DNA of 23,928 nt from Bifidobacterium sp. UBA6881 (GCA_002451435.1 DKCF01000094.1:1671-25598), one strand, 5' to 3'. Counted from the stretch's first letter, positions 14,933-23,405 are shown. Notes: generated by a model from the sequence alone, not told the origin. Made by a program: numbers and translations.

Positions 14933-14978
14933 TTGCAAATTGCCTTCCTAGACGGGAAAAATGCAGGAAGGAATCTTT

Positions 14979-17075
14979 GTGGCAGACCTTGATGCGGATT
15001 CGCTGAACGAATCAGCTGATAACACGCAGGAAGATCAGATCCAGAACGACCGACTCGAAGACGCGCAGCTTGACGACTCCCTGTCGCCGGAACACTACGA
15101 CGCCTCCGACCTGAGGGTTCTGGAAGGCCTTGAGGCGGTGCGCATCCGCCCGGGCATGTACATCGGCTCCACCGGACCGCGCGGCCTGCACCATCTGGTG
15201 TACGAGATCGTCGACAACTCCGTCGACGAGGCCCTGGCCGGCTACGCCTCCCACATCGAAGTGACGATTCTGCCCGACGGCGGTGTGCGCGTCGTGGACG
15301 ATGGACGAGGCATCCCCGTCGATGAGGTGCCGGGCGAAGGCATCTCCGGCGTCGAGACGGTGATGACCAAGCTGCACGCCGGCGGCAAGTTCGGCGGCGG
15401 CGGCTACGCGGTCTCCGGCGGTCTGCACGGCGTGGGCATCTCCGTGGTGAACGCGCTGTCCACCCGCGTCGACATCGAAGTGCGTCGCCAGGGCTTCCAC
15501 TGGACCCAGACCTACATCGACCAGAAGCCGACCGCGCGTCTGGCCAAGGGCGCTCCGATGGGCGAGGACGAGTCCACCGGAACCTCCGTGACCTTCTGGG
15601 CCGACGGCAAGATCTTCGAAACCACCACCTACGATTTCGAGACCCTGCGCAACCGCTTCCAGCAGATGGCGTTCCTGAACAAGGGCCTGAAGATCTCCCT
15701 GACCGACCTGCGCGAACCCGACCAGGCCGGCGACGAGGTCGCGGGAACCGACGACGACGCCGAAACGAAGCATCAGAGCGTCACCTACCAGTACAACGAC
15801 GGCATCAAGGACTACGTCGACTACCTGGTCAAGTCCCGCAAGACCACGCCGGTCGAACCGGACGTCATCGATTTCGAGGCCGAAGACCTGAAAATCGGCA
15901 TCTCCGCGGAAATCGCCATGCAGTGGACCACCGCGTACTCCGAAGCCGTGCATACCTTCGCGAACACCATCTCCACCACCGAAGGCGGCACCCACGAGGA
16001 AGGCTTCCGCGCGGCGCTGACCTCGCTGGTCAACCGCTACGCCCGCGAGAAGAACATCCTCAAAGACAAGGACGAGAACCTCTCCGGCGACGACGTGCGC
16101 GAAGGCCTGACCGCAGTGGTCTCCGTGAAGCTCACCACCCCGCAGTTCGAAGGCCAGACCAAGACCAAGCTCGGCAACTCCGAGGCGAAGACCTTCGTGC
16201 AGCGCGTCATGACCGACAAGCTCGGCGACTGGTTCGACGCGCATCCAAGCGAGGCCAAGAGCATCATCCAGAAGGCCATCGAGGCGTCCCGCGCGCGCAT
16301 CGCGGCCAAGAAGGCCCGCGAGAACACCCGCCGCAAGTCGATCTTCGAATCGGCCGGCATGCCCGACAAGCTCAAGGACTGCCAGTCCAACAACCCCGAG
16401 GAATGCGAGCTGTTCATCGTGGAGGGCGACTCCGCAGGCGGCTCCGCCATCCAGGGACGCAACCCGATCACGCAGGCCATCCTGCCGCTGCGAGGCAAGA
16501 TCCTCAACACCGAGCGCGCCAGCCTCGACCGCATGATGAAGTCCGACACCATCGAAGCGCTGATCACCGCGGTCGGCGGCGGCTACGGCGAGGACTTCGA
16601 CCTCAACAAGGTGCGCTACCACAAGGTCATCATCATGGCCGATGCGGATGTCGACGGCGCGCACATCGCGACCCTGAACCTGACGCTGTTCTTCCGCTAC
16701 ATGCGGCCGATGATCACCGCCGGATACGTGTACGTGGCCATGCCGCCGCTGTACCGCCTGAAGTGGACCAAGGGCGCGCACGACTTCGTGTACACCGACG
16801 CCGAACGCGACCGCGTGCTCGCCGAAGGCAAGGCGGCCGGACGCCAGCTGCCGAAGGGCGAAGGCATCCAGCGCTACAAGGGTCTGGGCGAAATGAGCTA
16901 CCAGGAGCTGTGGGAGACCACCATGGATCCAGAACACCGCATCCTCAAGCAGGTGCAGATCGAAGACGCGGCCGCGGCCGACGAGACCTTCTCCATGCTC
17001 ATGGGCGACGAAGTCGAACCCCGTCGTCTGTTCATCCAGCGCAACGCGCGCAACGTCAGCTGGATCGACGCGTAA
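14979..17075 (+). CDS. gyrB: DNA gyrase subunit B
   Basis: The ATPase subunit of gyrase, which introduces negative supercoils with GyrA. The GHKL ATPase motif EIVDNSVDEALAG begins at residue 76. The TOPRIM motifs are EGDSAGG (482-488) and DADVDGAHI (from 555). The C-terminal GyrA-interaction region contains QRYKGLGEM. I prefer the GTG at 14979 (698 residues) over the ATG at 14961 because GGAAGGA ends six bases before the GTG and covers the codons after the ATG. The N terminus has an acidic ~35-residue extension. gyrA follows after 35 bases, so the two form an operon. Confidence 0.98.
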   Translation: MADLDADSLNESADNTQEDQIQNDRLEDAQLDDSLSPEHYDASDLRVLEGLEAVRIRPGMYIGSTGPRGLHHLVYEIVDNSVDEALAGYASHIEVTILPDGGVRVVDDGRGIPVDEVPGEGISGVETVMTKLHAGGKFGGGGYAVSGGLHGVGISVVNALSTRVDIEVRRQGFHWTQTYIDQKPTARLAKGAPMGEDESTGTSVTFWADGKIFETTTYDFETLRNRFQQMAFLNKGLKISLTDLREPDQAGDEVAGTDDDAETKHQSVTYQYNDGIKDYVDYLVKSRKTTPVEPDVIDFEAEDLKIGISAEIAMQWTTAYSEAVHTFANTISTTEGGTHEEGFRAALTSLVNRYAREKNILKDKDENLSGDDVREGLTAVVSVKLTTPQFEGQTKTKLGNSEAKTFVQRVMTDKLGDWFDAHPSEAKSIIQKAIEASRARIAAKKARENTRRKSIFESAGMPDKLKDCQSNNPEECELFIVEGDSAGGSAIQGRNPITQAILPLRGKILNTERASLDRMMKSDTIEALITAVGGGYGEDFDLNKVRYHKVIIMADADVDGAHIATLNLTLFFRYMRPMITAGYVYVAMPPLYRLKWTKGAHDFVYTDAERDRVLAEGKAAGRQLPKGEGIQRYKGLGEMSYQELWETTMDPEHRILKQVQIEDAAAADETFSMLMGDEVEPRRLFIQRNARNVSWIDA

Positions 17076-17110
17076 GGGATTCACAGGGACTTCAAGGCAA
17101 GGATTAGAAA

Positions 17111-19810
17111 TTGGCAGACGAAAACAACAACACTGAAGACGGCCAGTTCGTGCCGGACGGCTCCATGGAGCCGTTGAGCCCGCAGGAGGCCGACAACACC
17201 GACTACGGTCTGATGACCGGCGAACGCATCCAGAAGAAGGATCTGCAGCAGGAAATGCGCGATTCCTATCTGGCGTACGCCATGTCCGTGATCGTCGACC
17301 GTGCGCTCCCGGACGTGCGCGACGGCATGAAGCCGGTGCACCGTCGCGTGATCTACGCGATGTACGACGGCGGATACCGCCCGGACCGCGGCTACTCCAA
17401 GTGCGCCCGCGTGGTCGGCGAGGTCATGGGCAAATACCACCCGCACGGCGACTCCGCCATCTACGACACGTTGGTGCGTATGGCGCAGTCCTGGTCGATG
17501 CGCTACACGCTCGTCGACGGACAGGGCAACTTCGGCTCCCCCGGCGACGATCCCGCCGCGGCAATGCGTTACACCGAATGCCGCATGGCGCCGCTCGCCA
17601 TGGAAATGGTGCGCGACATCGACAAGGACACCGTCGACTTCCTGCCGAACTACGACGGCAAGACCCAGGAACCGACCGTGCTGCCGTCGCGCTTCCCGAA
17701 CCTGCTGTGCAACGGCTCCTCCGGCATCGCGGTCGGCATGGCCACGAACATCCCTCCGCACAACATGCGCGAGGTCGCCGAAGGCGTGCACTGGGCGCTC
17801 GACCATCCGGACGTGAGCCGCGAGGAGCTGCTCGACAACCTCATCCGCATCATCAAGGGACCGGACTTCCCCACCGGCGCGACGATCCTCGGCCACAAGG
17901 GCATCGAACAGGCATACCGCACCGGCCGCGGCCTCATCACCATGCGCGCGGTCGTCAACACCGAGGAGATCAAGGGCCGCATGTGCCTCGTGATCACCGA
18001 GCTGCCGTACCAGGTGAACCCGGACCGACTCGTCGTCTCCATCCGCGAGGCGGTGCGCGACGGCAAGATCCAAGGCATCGCCGACATGCGCGACGAGACC
18101 TCCGGCCGCACCGGCCAGCGTCTCGTGCTCGTGCTCAAGCGCGACGCCGTCCCGAAGGTCGTGCTCAACAACCTGTACAAGCACTCCCAGCTGCAGCAGA
18201 CCTTCGGCGCCAACATGCTGGCGCTGGTCGACGGCGTGCCGCGCACGCTCTCCCTGGACGCCTTCATCCGCCACTGGATCGGCCACCAGCTCGAAGTCGT
18301 CGCACGCCGCACCGCATACCTCAAGCGCGAGGCCGAGGAACGCGACCACATCCTGCAGGGCTACCTGAAGGCCCTCGACATGATCGACGAGGTCATCGCC
18401 CTCATCCGCGCCTCCGCGTCCGCGGAAACCGCGCGCACGGGCCTGATGGACCTGCTCGACGTGGACGAAGTGCAGGCCGACGCCATCCTCGCCATGCAGC
18501 TGCGCCGCCTGGCCGCTCTGGAACGCCAGAAGATCCTCGACGAGCACAACGAGCTCATGCGCAAGATCGCCGACTACAACGACATCCTCGCCAAGCCGGA
18601 ACGCCAGCGCAAGATCGTCGGCGACGAACTCGACGAAATCGTCGCCAAGTACGGCGACGCACGCCGCACCAAGATCCTGCCGTACTCCGGCGAAATGAAC
18701 GTCGAAGACCTGATCGCCGAGGAAAACGTGGTCGTCACCGTGACGCATTCCGGATTCATCAAGCGCACCAAGGCCGACGAATACCGCGCCCAGCACCGCG
18801 GCGGCAAGGGCATCAAGGGCGCCCGCCTGCGCGAGGACGACGTGGTCGACCACTTCTTCCTCACCAGCACGCACAACTGGCTGCTGTTCTTCACCAACAA
18901 GGGCCGCGTGTATCGTCTGAAAGCCTACGAGCTGCCGGAGGGATCTCGCGATTCCAAGGGCCAGCACGTGGCGAACCTGCTGCAGTTCGGCCCGGACGAA
19001 TCCATCCAGACCGTGCTGTCCATCCCGAACTACGACGTGGCCAAGTACCTGGTGCTCGCCACCCGCTCCGGCAAGGTGAAGAAGACCGCGCTCGCCGAAT
19101 ACGACTCCCCGCGTCAGGGCGGCCTGATCGCGGTCCGTCTGATGACCGACGAAAACGGCGAGAACGCCGACGAGCTCATCGGCGCCGCGCTGTGCAACGC
19201 CGACGACGACATCATCCTCGTGTCCAAGAAGGGCATGAGCCTGAAGTTCGAGGCCAACGACGAGCAGCTGCGCCCGATGGGCCGCCAGACCGCCGGTGTG
19301 CAGGGCATGAAGTTCCGCGACGGCGACGAACTGCTCGCCATGGACGTGGTCTGGGGCGATTCCGACAAGGACCTGTTCGTGGTGACGAACGAGGGCTTCG
19401 CGAAGCGCACCGCCATCAGCGAATACCGTTTGCAGGGCCGTAACGGCTACGGCGTCAAGGCCGTGCAACTCGCCGAGGGACGTGGATCCCTCGTGGGTGC
19501 CGTGATCGTGGAGGAGGACGACCAGATCCTCGCCATCATGAAGTCCGGCAAGGTCATCCGTTCCAACGTCGCCGAGGTCAAGCGCACCGGACGCAACACC
19601 CAGGGCGTGACGTTCGCCAAGCCCGACAAGAACGACGAGATCCTTTCCATCGCGCGCAACGAGGACAAGGAGGATTCCGAGGAATCCGCCGAATCCGCTT
19701 CCGCTGACGCCGCCGCTTCCGCAGCCGACAACGGCATTGCCGAATCCTCTGCGAATGCCGCGGGTGCGAATGCCACTGCTTCCGCAGCGGAATCCAACGA
19801 CGCGGAATAA
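17111..19810 (+). CDS. gyrA: DNA gyrase subunit A
   Basis: The DNA-cleaving subunit of gyrase. The catalytic tyrosine is Y154 in AAMRYTECRM. The quinolone-resistance region HPHGDSAIYDT carries Ser115 and Asp119, the residues of a sensitive enzyme (equivalents of E. coli S83 and D87). The C-terminal wrapping domain has a GyrA-box QHRGGKGIKG. The start is TTG, supported by AAGGATTAG just upstream and by the family N terminus; no ATG or GTG is better placed. The last ~50 residues are an acidic Ser/Ala-rich tail, which brings the length to 899. Confidence 0.98.
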   Translation: MADENNNTEDGQFVPDGSMEPLSPQEADNTDYGLMTGERIQKKDLQQEMRDSYLAYAMSVIVDRALPDVRDGMKPVHRRVIYAMYDGGYRPDRGYSKCARVVGEVMGKYHPHGDSAIYDTLVRMAQSWSMRYTLVDGQGNFGSPGDDPAAAMRYTECRMAPLAMEMVRDIDKDTVDFLPNYDGKTQEPTVLPSRFPNLLCNGSSGIAVGMATNIPPHNMREVAEGVHWALDHPDVSREELLDNLIRIIKGPDFPTGATILGHKGIEQAYRTGRGLITMRAVVNTEEIKGRMCLVITELPYQVNPDRLVVSIREAVRDGKIQGIADMRDETSGRTGQRLVLVLKRDAVPKVVLNNLYKHSQLQQTFGANMLALVDGVPRTLSLDAFIRHWIGHQLEVVARRTAYLKREAEERDHILQGYLKALDMIDEVIALIRASASAETARTGLMDLLDVDEVQADAILAMQLRRLAALERQKILDEHNELMRKIADYNDILAKPERQRKIVGDELDEIVAKYGDARRTKILPYSGEMNVEDLIAEENVVVTVTHSGFIKRTKADEYRAQHRGGKGIKGARLREDDVVDHFFLTSTHNWLLFFTNKGRVYRLKAYELPEGSRDSKGQHVANLLQFGPDESIQTVLSIPNYDVAKYLVLATRSGKVKKTALAEYDSPRQGGLIAVRLMTDENGENADELIGAALCNADDDIILVSKKGMSLKFEANDEQLRPMGRQTAGVQGMKFRDGDELLAMDVVWGDSDKDLFVVTNEGFAKRTAISEYRLQGRNGYGVKAVQLAEGRGSLVGAVIVEEDDQILAIMKSGKVIRSNVAEVKRTGRNTQGVTFAKPDKNDEILSIARNEDKEDSEESAESASADAAASAADNGIAESSANAAGANATASAAESNDAE

Positions 19811-19838
19811 AGGAACAGGAATCCTCCGAATTCCGAAA

Positions 19839-19873
19839 GCCATCGTCGAGACCGACAGCGCCTCGACGATGGC
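19839..19873. other. Hairpin downstream of gyrA
   Basis: A perfect 12-bp stem (GCCATCGTCGAG 19839-19850 with CTCGACGATGGC 19862-19873) has an 11-base loop, 28 bases after the gyrA stop. There is no T-tract after it. It may end or attenuate the gyrBA transcript before the DUF3566 gene. Confidence 0.5.
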
Positions 19874-19974
19874 GAGCATGGCGAGAATGTAGAGGCATAA
19901 GGACGATGCGAACAATCGTCTGCGAAAACTGGTAGCCTCAGCTAGGAACTGGGCATGATCTTGCAAGGAGAACG

Positions 19975-20502
19975 ATGAGCGAGAACAACGAAGAACAGCA
20001 GGTTCAGGAGGCCGAACCGGCCCCGCGCGTGGCGCGTTCCGCTTCCAGCCAGCCGCTGATCGGCACGGAGCAGCCGCAGGCGGGCTCCCCCGCCAAGGGC
20101 GGAGTGAAGGTTCGTGACAAGGTGCGCCGCGGCACTCCCCGCGCACGCCGCATGAGCCTGTCCCTGACCCGTATCGACGCGTGGTCCGCCGCGAAGGTGG
20201 CGTTCATGCTGTCCATCGCGGGCGGCATCATCCAGATCGTCGCCGCGGCGCTGCTGTGGACGGTTCTGAACGTGGTCGGTGTGTTCGACCAAGTGACGCA
20301 GATCGTGTCCTCCACCGGTCTTGACGCAGGTGGCTTCGACCTGGCCAACGTGCTCTCGCTGAGCACCGTGCTGAGCGCCGTCACCATCATCGCCGTCGTG
20401 GAAGTGATTCTGGTGACCCTGCTCGTGGTCATCCTCACGCTGCTGTACAACGTGGTGAGCACGCTCGTCGGAGGCATCCACGTGACGCTGGGCGACGACT
20501 GA
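19975..20502 (+). CDS. DUF3566 membrane protein
   Basis: A 175-residue protein with a hydrophilic, Pro/Ala/Arg-rich cytoplasmic-looking N terminus (1-62), then two hydrophobic segments near 73-100 and 129-160. The motif LSLTRIDAWSAAKVAFMLSIAGGIIQIVA and the ending LYNVVSTLVGGIHVTLGDD fit the DUF3566 family. That family follows gyrA in many actinobacteria, including mycobacteria. Its function is not known to me; the conserved position suggests a link to cell growth. AAGGAG precedes the ATG. Confidence 0.9.
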   Translation: MSENNEEQQVQEAEPAPRVARSASSQPLIGTEQPQAGSPAKGGVKVRDKVRRGTPRARRMSLSLTRIDAWSAAKVAFMLSIAGGIIQIVAAALLWTVLNVVGVFDQVTQIVSSTGLDAGGFDLANVLSLSTVLSAVTIIAVVEVILVTLLVVILTLLYNVVSTLVGGIHVTLGDD

Positions 20503-20579
20503 TCGGTTGTTGTCAGACGCTCCGACGGTCGCTGCCGTTTAGGCGGTGATCGCGGAATGGTTCGTCGTTTATGCTTTCG

Positions 20580-20609
20580 AGGGTCCGCAGCCGTATGGTT
20601 GCGGACCCT
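20580..20609 (+). terminator. Terminator downstream of the DUF3566 gene
   Basis: A perfect 10-bp stem, AGGGTCCGCA with TGCGGACCCT, has a 10-base loop and is followed on the plus strand by a T-rich run (TCTGTGTCTCTTCTGTG). It ends the rightward origin block. In the same 239-bp gap, 20624-20649 is a 13-bp unit repeated twice in tandem. Confidence 0.7.
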
Positions 20610-20623
20610 TCTGTGTCTCTTCT

Positions 20624-20649
20624 GTGCCCCGTATTTGTGCCCCGTATTT
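20624..20649. repeat. Tandem duplication of a 13-bp unit
   Basis: GTGCCCCGTATTT occurs at 20624-20636 and again, exactly and directly adjacent, at 20637-20649. It lies between the terminator and the lacI-type gene. It is probably a slippage duplication. Confidence 0.8.
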
Positions 20650-20741
20650 GGAATCACATGTCAGGTTATCCTGCGTTGGAAGCGCCACGCAGGGAATGAA
20701 TCATGCGTGGATCTTGGACCTTGCATAGACCTTGCGCGGGC

Positions 20742-21761
20742 CTACGCGGACTGCCGCTCCACGATGCGCGTCTTCAGAATCGTCGTATGCGACTCTTCTC
20801 CTCGGATTTGCCGCAATACCAATTCCGCCATGGTGCGGCCCAGCAATTGCGAATCCTGATGCACCGTGGTGAGCTTCGGATTGGCAAGCAGCGCCATTGT
20901 CGAATCATCGAATCCCGTGACCGCGATATCTTCCGGAATTCGAAGGCCCATATGCCTGAGCTGGTTGATCAATCCGACCGCGATGTTGTCGTTCGCACAG
21001 ACGATGCCGTCGATGGAATGCAGATGCGCTTCGAATGCCACTGCGGCCATCTCGCCGCTGGTGGTTTCCCAATCATCCGCGTAATACACAAGATTATCGT
21101 CGTACAATTCCCCCATGGCCGTTTTAAATCCGGCAAGTCGGTTCAGCGATGTCGGCGAATACCCGGGGCCACAGATATACGCGAGTCTCGTGCGATGTTT
21201 GTTTAGAAGATACCGCGTGATGGCGGCCTGACCCTGCTCATTGTCGAAATCCACTGCCAGAAATGAAGTGCGGTCTTCGGAGCTGATTTCGGAGCGCACC
21301 ATCGGGCGCCGGAGATTTCGGAACGCCTTCAGCAAGGAATCGTCGTTGCTCATGGAGAACAGCAGATAGCCGTCCGCAAAATCGCCGTTGACGAGTGTGG
21401 TGATGCGCTGCGTGGCCTGTTCGGAATCGGCGATAAGCGTGACCATTTGATATCCGGCTTCGCCAAGTGTTTGATTGGCTCCCGATATCGCTTGGGCGAT
21501 GCTGGATTGCATGATGGTGGAGTTGCTTTCCACCTGGATGATAAGCGCTATGGTCTGGGTACGACGGTGCGCCAGAGAGCGCGCGCTGCTGTTAGGCGTG
21601 TAGGACGTCTCTTTGACGGCTTTGGCGATGCGATTCGCTGCGGCCTCGGAAACATGCTCGCTGCCGTTGAAGTAACGCGACACTGTTCCGTAGGAGACGC
21701 CGGCAATTTTCGCTACATCGCGGATAGTCGGTCTTTTGGATGCTGATGCCATGGTAATCAT
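20742..21761 (-). CDS. LacI/GalR-family transcriptional repressor
   Basis: A helix-turn-helix regulator of sugar uptake, likely binding the palindromes in front of the divergent solute-binding gene. The DNA-binding domain PTIRDVAKIAGVSYGTVSRYFNGSEHVSEAAANRIAKAVKETSYTPN is at 11-57, and the minor-groove hinge SSARSLAHRRT at 58-68. The rest is a periplasmic-binding-like sugar domain ending with IPEDIAVTGFDDSTMALLANPKLTTVHQD and the tetrameric-type tail. The 339 residues are standard. The start could be the ATG at 21761 or at 21752; neither has a clear ribosome-binding site. The ligand is not identifiable from the sequence. Composition looks more AT-rich than the neighbouring core genes. Confidence 0.93.
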   Translation of the reverse strand: MITMASASKRPTIRDVAKIAGVSYGTVSRYFNGSEHVSEAAANRIAKAVKETSYTPNSSARSLAHRRTQTIALIIQVESNSTIMQSSIAQAISGANQTLGEAGYQMVTLIADSEQATQRITTLVNGDFADGYLLFSMSNDDSLLKAFRNLRRPMVRSEISSEDRTSFLAVDFDNEQGQAAITRYLLNKHRTRLAYICGPGYSPTSLNRLAGFKTAMGELYDDNLVYYADDWETTSGEMAAVAFEAHLHSIDGIVCANDNIAVGLINQLRHMGLRIPEDIAVTGFDDSTMALLANPKLTTVHQDSQLLGRTMAELVLRQIRGEESHTTILKTRIVERQSA

Positions 21762-21823
21762 CTTAGTGTCTCAGAACGGCGCGTATCGATGGTTCGAGGC
21801 ATGGTTTCCTGATATACGGAATT

Positions 21824-21843
21824 TTTTGTAACCGGTTACAAAA
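21824..21843. promoter_or_regulatory. Operator O1 of the LacI-type repressor
   Basis: TTTTGTAACCGGTTACAAAA is a 20-bp perfect palindrome with the CCGG centre common for LacI-family operators. It overlaps the -35 element of the solute-binding gene. On the other strand it may overlap the promoter of the repressor gene, allowing autoregulation. Confidence 0.88.
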
Positions 21844-21854
21844 GAGGGTATAGT
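21826..21854 (+). promoter_or_regulatory. Promoter of the solute-binding protein gene
   Basis: The -35 is TTGTAA (21826-21831), the spacer is 17 bases, and the -10 is TATAGT (21849-21854). Transcription would start near 21861, so O1 covers the -35 and O2 covers the start. Confidence 0.7.
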
Positions 21855-21859
21855 ACAAA

Positions 21860-21875
21860 TTGTAACCGGTCACAT
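21860..21875. promoter_or_regulatory. Operator O2 of the LacI-type repressor
   Basis: TTGTAACCGGTCACAT is a copy of O1 with one asymmetric change in the inner part of one half-site. Its centre is 34 bp from that of O1, at the predicted transcription start. Confidence 0.75.
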
Positions 21876-21896
21876 CGCAATGGTGAGCGATGTGAC
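21869..21896 (+). other. 5' leader hairpin of the solute-binding protein mRNA
   Basis: GTCACATCGC (21869-21878) pairs perfectly with GCGATGTGAC (21887-21896), loop AATGGTGA. It would lie within the first ~40 nucleotides of the transcript and overlaps O2. A 5' stem of this kind commonly protects mRNA from decay; that role is inference. Confidence 0.55.
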
Positions 21897-21922
21897 ACAG
21901 GACACCCAAGGGAGGGGACGAA

Positions 21923-23257
21923 ATGACAATGTCGTTGAAGAAGTCCGTGGCCATCGTAGGCGCGGCAGCCATGCTTGTTTCCATCGCAGCATGCGGCGGA
22001 TCTTCCAGTTCCGGCGACGCGTCGGACAATGGTGGAGAGGTCACGCTGAATGTTTGGGGCTGGGAGCCAACGCTCAAGCAGGCCAACGCGGCGTTCGAAA
22101 AGAAGTATCCGAACATCAAAATCAAGTGGAACAACACCGGAACCGCCGACGATACGGTCACCGGTCTGAACAATGCCATCCAAGCGGGATCCGGCATCCC
22201 GGATGTCGTCCAACTCGAATACATGACCGTGCCGCAGTACGTCATCGGCGACAGCCAGCTTTCCGATCTCAAAGACAAGACTTCCGGATACAAGAACTTC
22301 TACACCCCCGGCACATGGAACTCCGTGAATGTTGGCGATGGAGTGTACGCGCTGCCGATGGATTCCGGCCCGCAGGCCATGTTCTACAACAAAGCCACCT
22401 TCGACAAGGCGGGAATCTCCGAAGCTCCGAAGACCTGGGACGAGTTCTATCAGGACGCCAAAAAGATTCGTGCATTGGGCGACGACTATTACATCACCGC
22501 GGACGCCGGCGATTCCAAGGTCATGAACGCGTTCCTGTGGCAGGCCGGTGCCGAGCCGTACAAGTCCAACGGCGAGAACGTGACCATCAACTTCAAGTCC
22601 GATCCGCAGGTCAAGACGGTGGCCGAATTCTGGCAGAAGCTCATTGACGAGGATCTGATCAACACCAAGGTCGCCACATGGGCCGACGAATGGAACCGCG
22701 GCATCGGCGACGGCACCATCGCCGCCATCTTCGAAGGTGCGTGGATGCCTGCCAATCTCGTTTCCAATTCGCCGCAGGCTTCGGGCAATATGCGCGTGGC
22801 CCTTCAACCGAATTGGGATGCCAGCAAGCCGTCCAACGGCGAAAACGGCGGTTCCGCGATCGCCGTGACCAAGGCTTCCAAGCTGCAGGACGCCGCATGG
22901 AAGTACATCAACTTCGTATGCCACGACAAGACCGGCATCAAGGCACGTACTTCGGGCGGCGCCTTCCCGGCGGACAAGGCCACGATGAAGTCCGAGGAAT
23001 TCCTCAAGGGTTCCGACGAAGTCACCAAGTACTTCGGTGGTCAGGAATACAACAAGGTGCTTGCGCAGGCTTCCGAACAGGTGACCAATGAGTACCAGTT
23101 CCTGCCGTTCATGGGCCAGGCCAACTCGATCTACACGGATTACTTGGGCGATGCCTACGTCAAGAAGTCGACCACATTGGAGAAGGGCTTCGCCAAGTTC
23201 CAGGATGCGTTGGCCAAGTATGGCAAGGAGCAGGGCTTTACCGTCAAGGAAAGCTGA
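21923..23257 (+). CDS. ABC-transporter extracellular solute-binding lipoprotein (family 1, carbohydrate)
   Basis: Captures a carbohydrate outside the cell and delivers it to an ABC permease. The lipoprotein signal is at 1-24, with lipobox IAAC and lipid-modified C24, followed by a Gly/Ser linker. The mature domain begins VTLNVWGWEPTLKQANAAFEKKYPNIKIKW. YALPMDSGPQAMFYNKATFDKAGI and FEGAWMPANL are typical of sugar-binding members. The 444 residues are standard. GGGAGGGG lies 5 bases before the ATG. No permease or ATPase gene follows within the window; the next gene is converging and unrelated. It must therefore use a transporter encoded elsewhere, or be a relic of a larger locus. The substrate is unknown. 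Confidence 0.94.
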   Translation: MTMSLKKSVAIVGAAAMLVSIAACGGSSSSGDASDNGGEVTLNVWGWEPTLKQANAAFEKKYPNIKIKWNNTGTADDTVTGLNNAIQAGSGIPDVVQLEYMTVPQYVIGDSQLSDLKDKTSGYKNFYTPGTWNSVNVGDGVYALPMDSGPQAMFYNKATFDKAGISEAPKTWDEFYQDAKKIRALGDDYYITADAGDSKVMNAFLWQAGAEPYKSNGENVTINFKSDPQVKTVAEFWQKLIDEDLINTKVATWADEWNRGIGDGTIAAIFEGAWMPANLVSNSPQASGNMRVALQPNWDASKPSNGENGGSAIAVTKASKLQDAAWKYINFVCHDKTGIKARTSGGAFPADKATMKSEEFLKGSDEVTKYFGGQEYNKVLAQASEQVTNEYQFLPFMGQANSIYTDYLGDAYVKKSTTLEKGFAKFQDALAKYGKEQGFTVKES

Positions 23258-23362
23258 TTTGCTGTTGGCCGCTGACAGCTGAAACTCGCGAATGTGGCCA
23301 CGGTGAACATCCAGTAAAACAAACCGACGGAGCGCCGAACGGCGCAAAATAAGCGCAAATAC

Positions 23363-23405
23363 ATGGCGGGTATGTTCCTTTGTAAAAAAGGAACATACCC
23401 GCCAT
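23363..23405. terminator. Large hairpin terminator after the solute-binding protein gene
   Basis: A 19-bp perfect stem (23363-23381 with 23387-23405) has a 5-base loop and T-run/A-run bases at the tip. It lies between two converging genes and can act in either direction, although no long T-tract follows on the plus strand. Confidence 0.75.

Noticed and set aside
14961..14978. ATG at 14961 as the gyrB start
   Set aside because: Its codons 3-5 form the ribosome-binding site for the GTG at 14979, and it has only a weak one of its own.
15012..17084. Long open frame opposite gyrB
   Set aside because: Same type of antisense shadow; no recognisable motifs.
17441..17470. Possible quinolone-resistance change in gyrA
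   Set aside because: The key residues Ser115 and Asp119 are those of a sensitive enzyme.
17081..20146. Open frame of about 1000 codons opposite gyrA
   Set aside because: Antisense shadow caused by GC-rich codon bias; the composition is His/Val/Gly-biased with no domain, and gyrA is unmistakable on the other strand.
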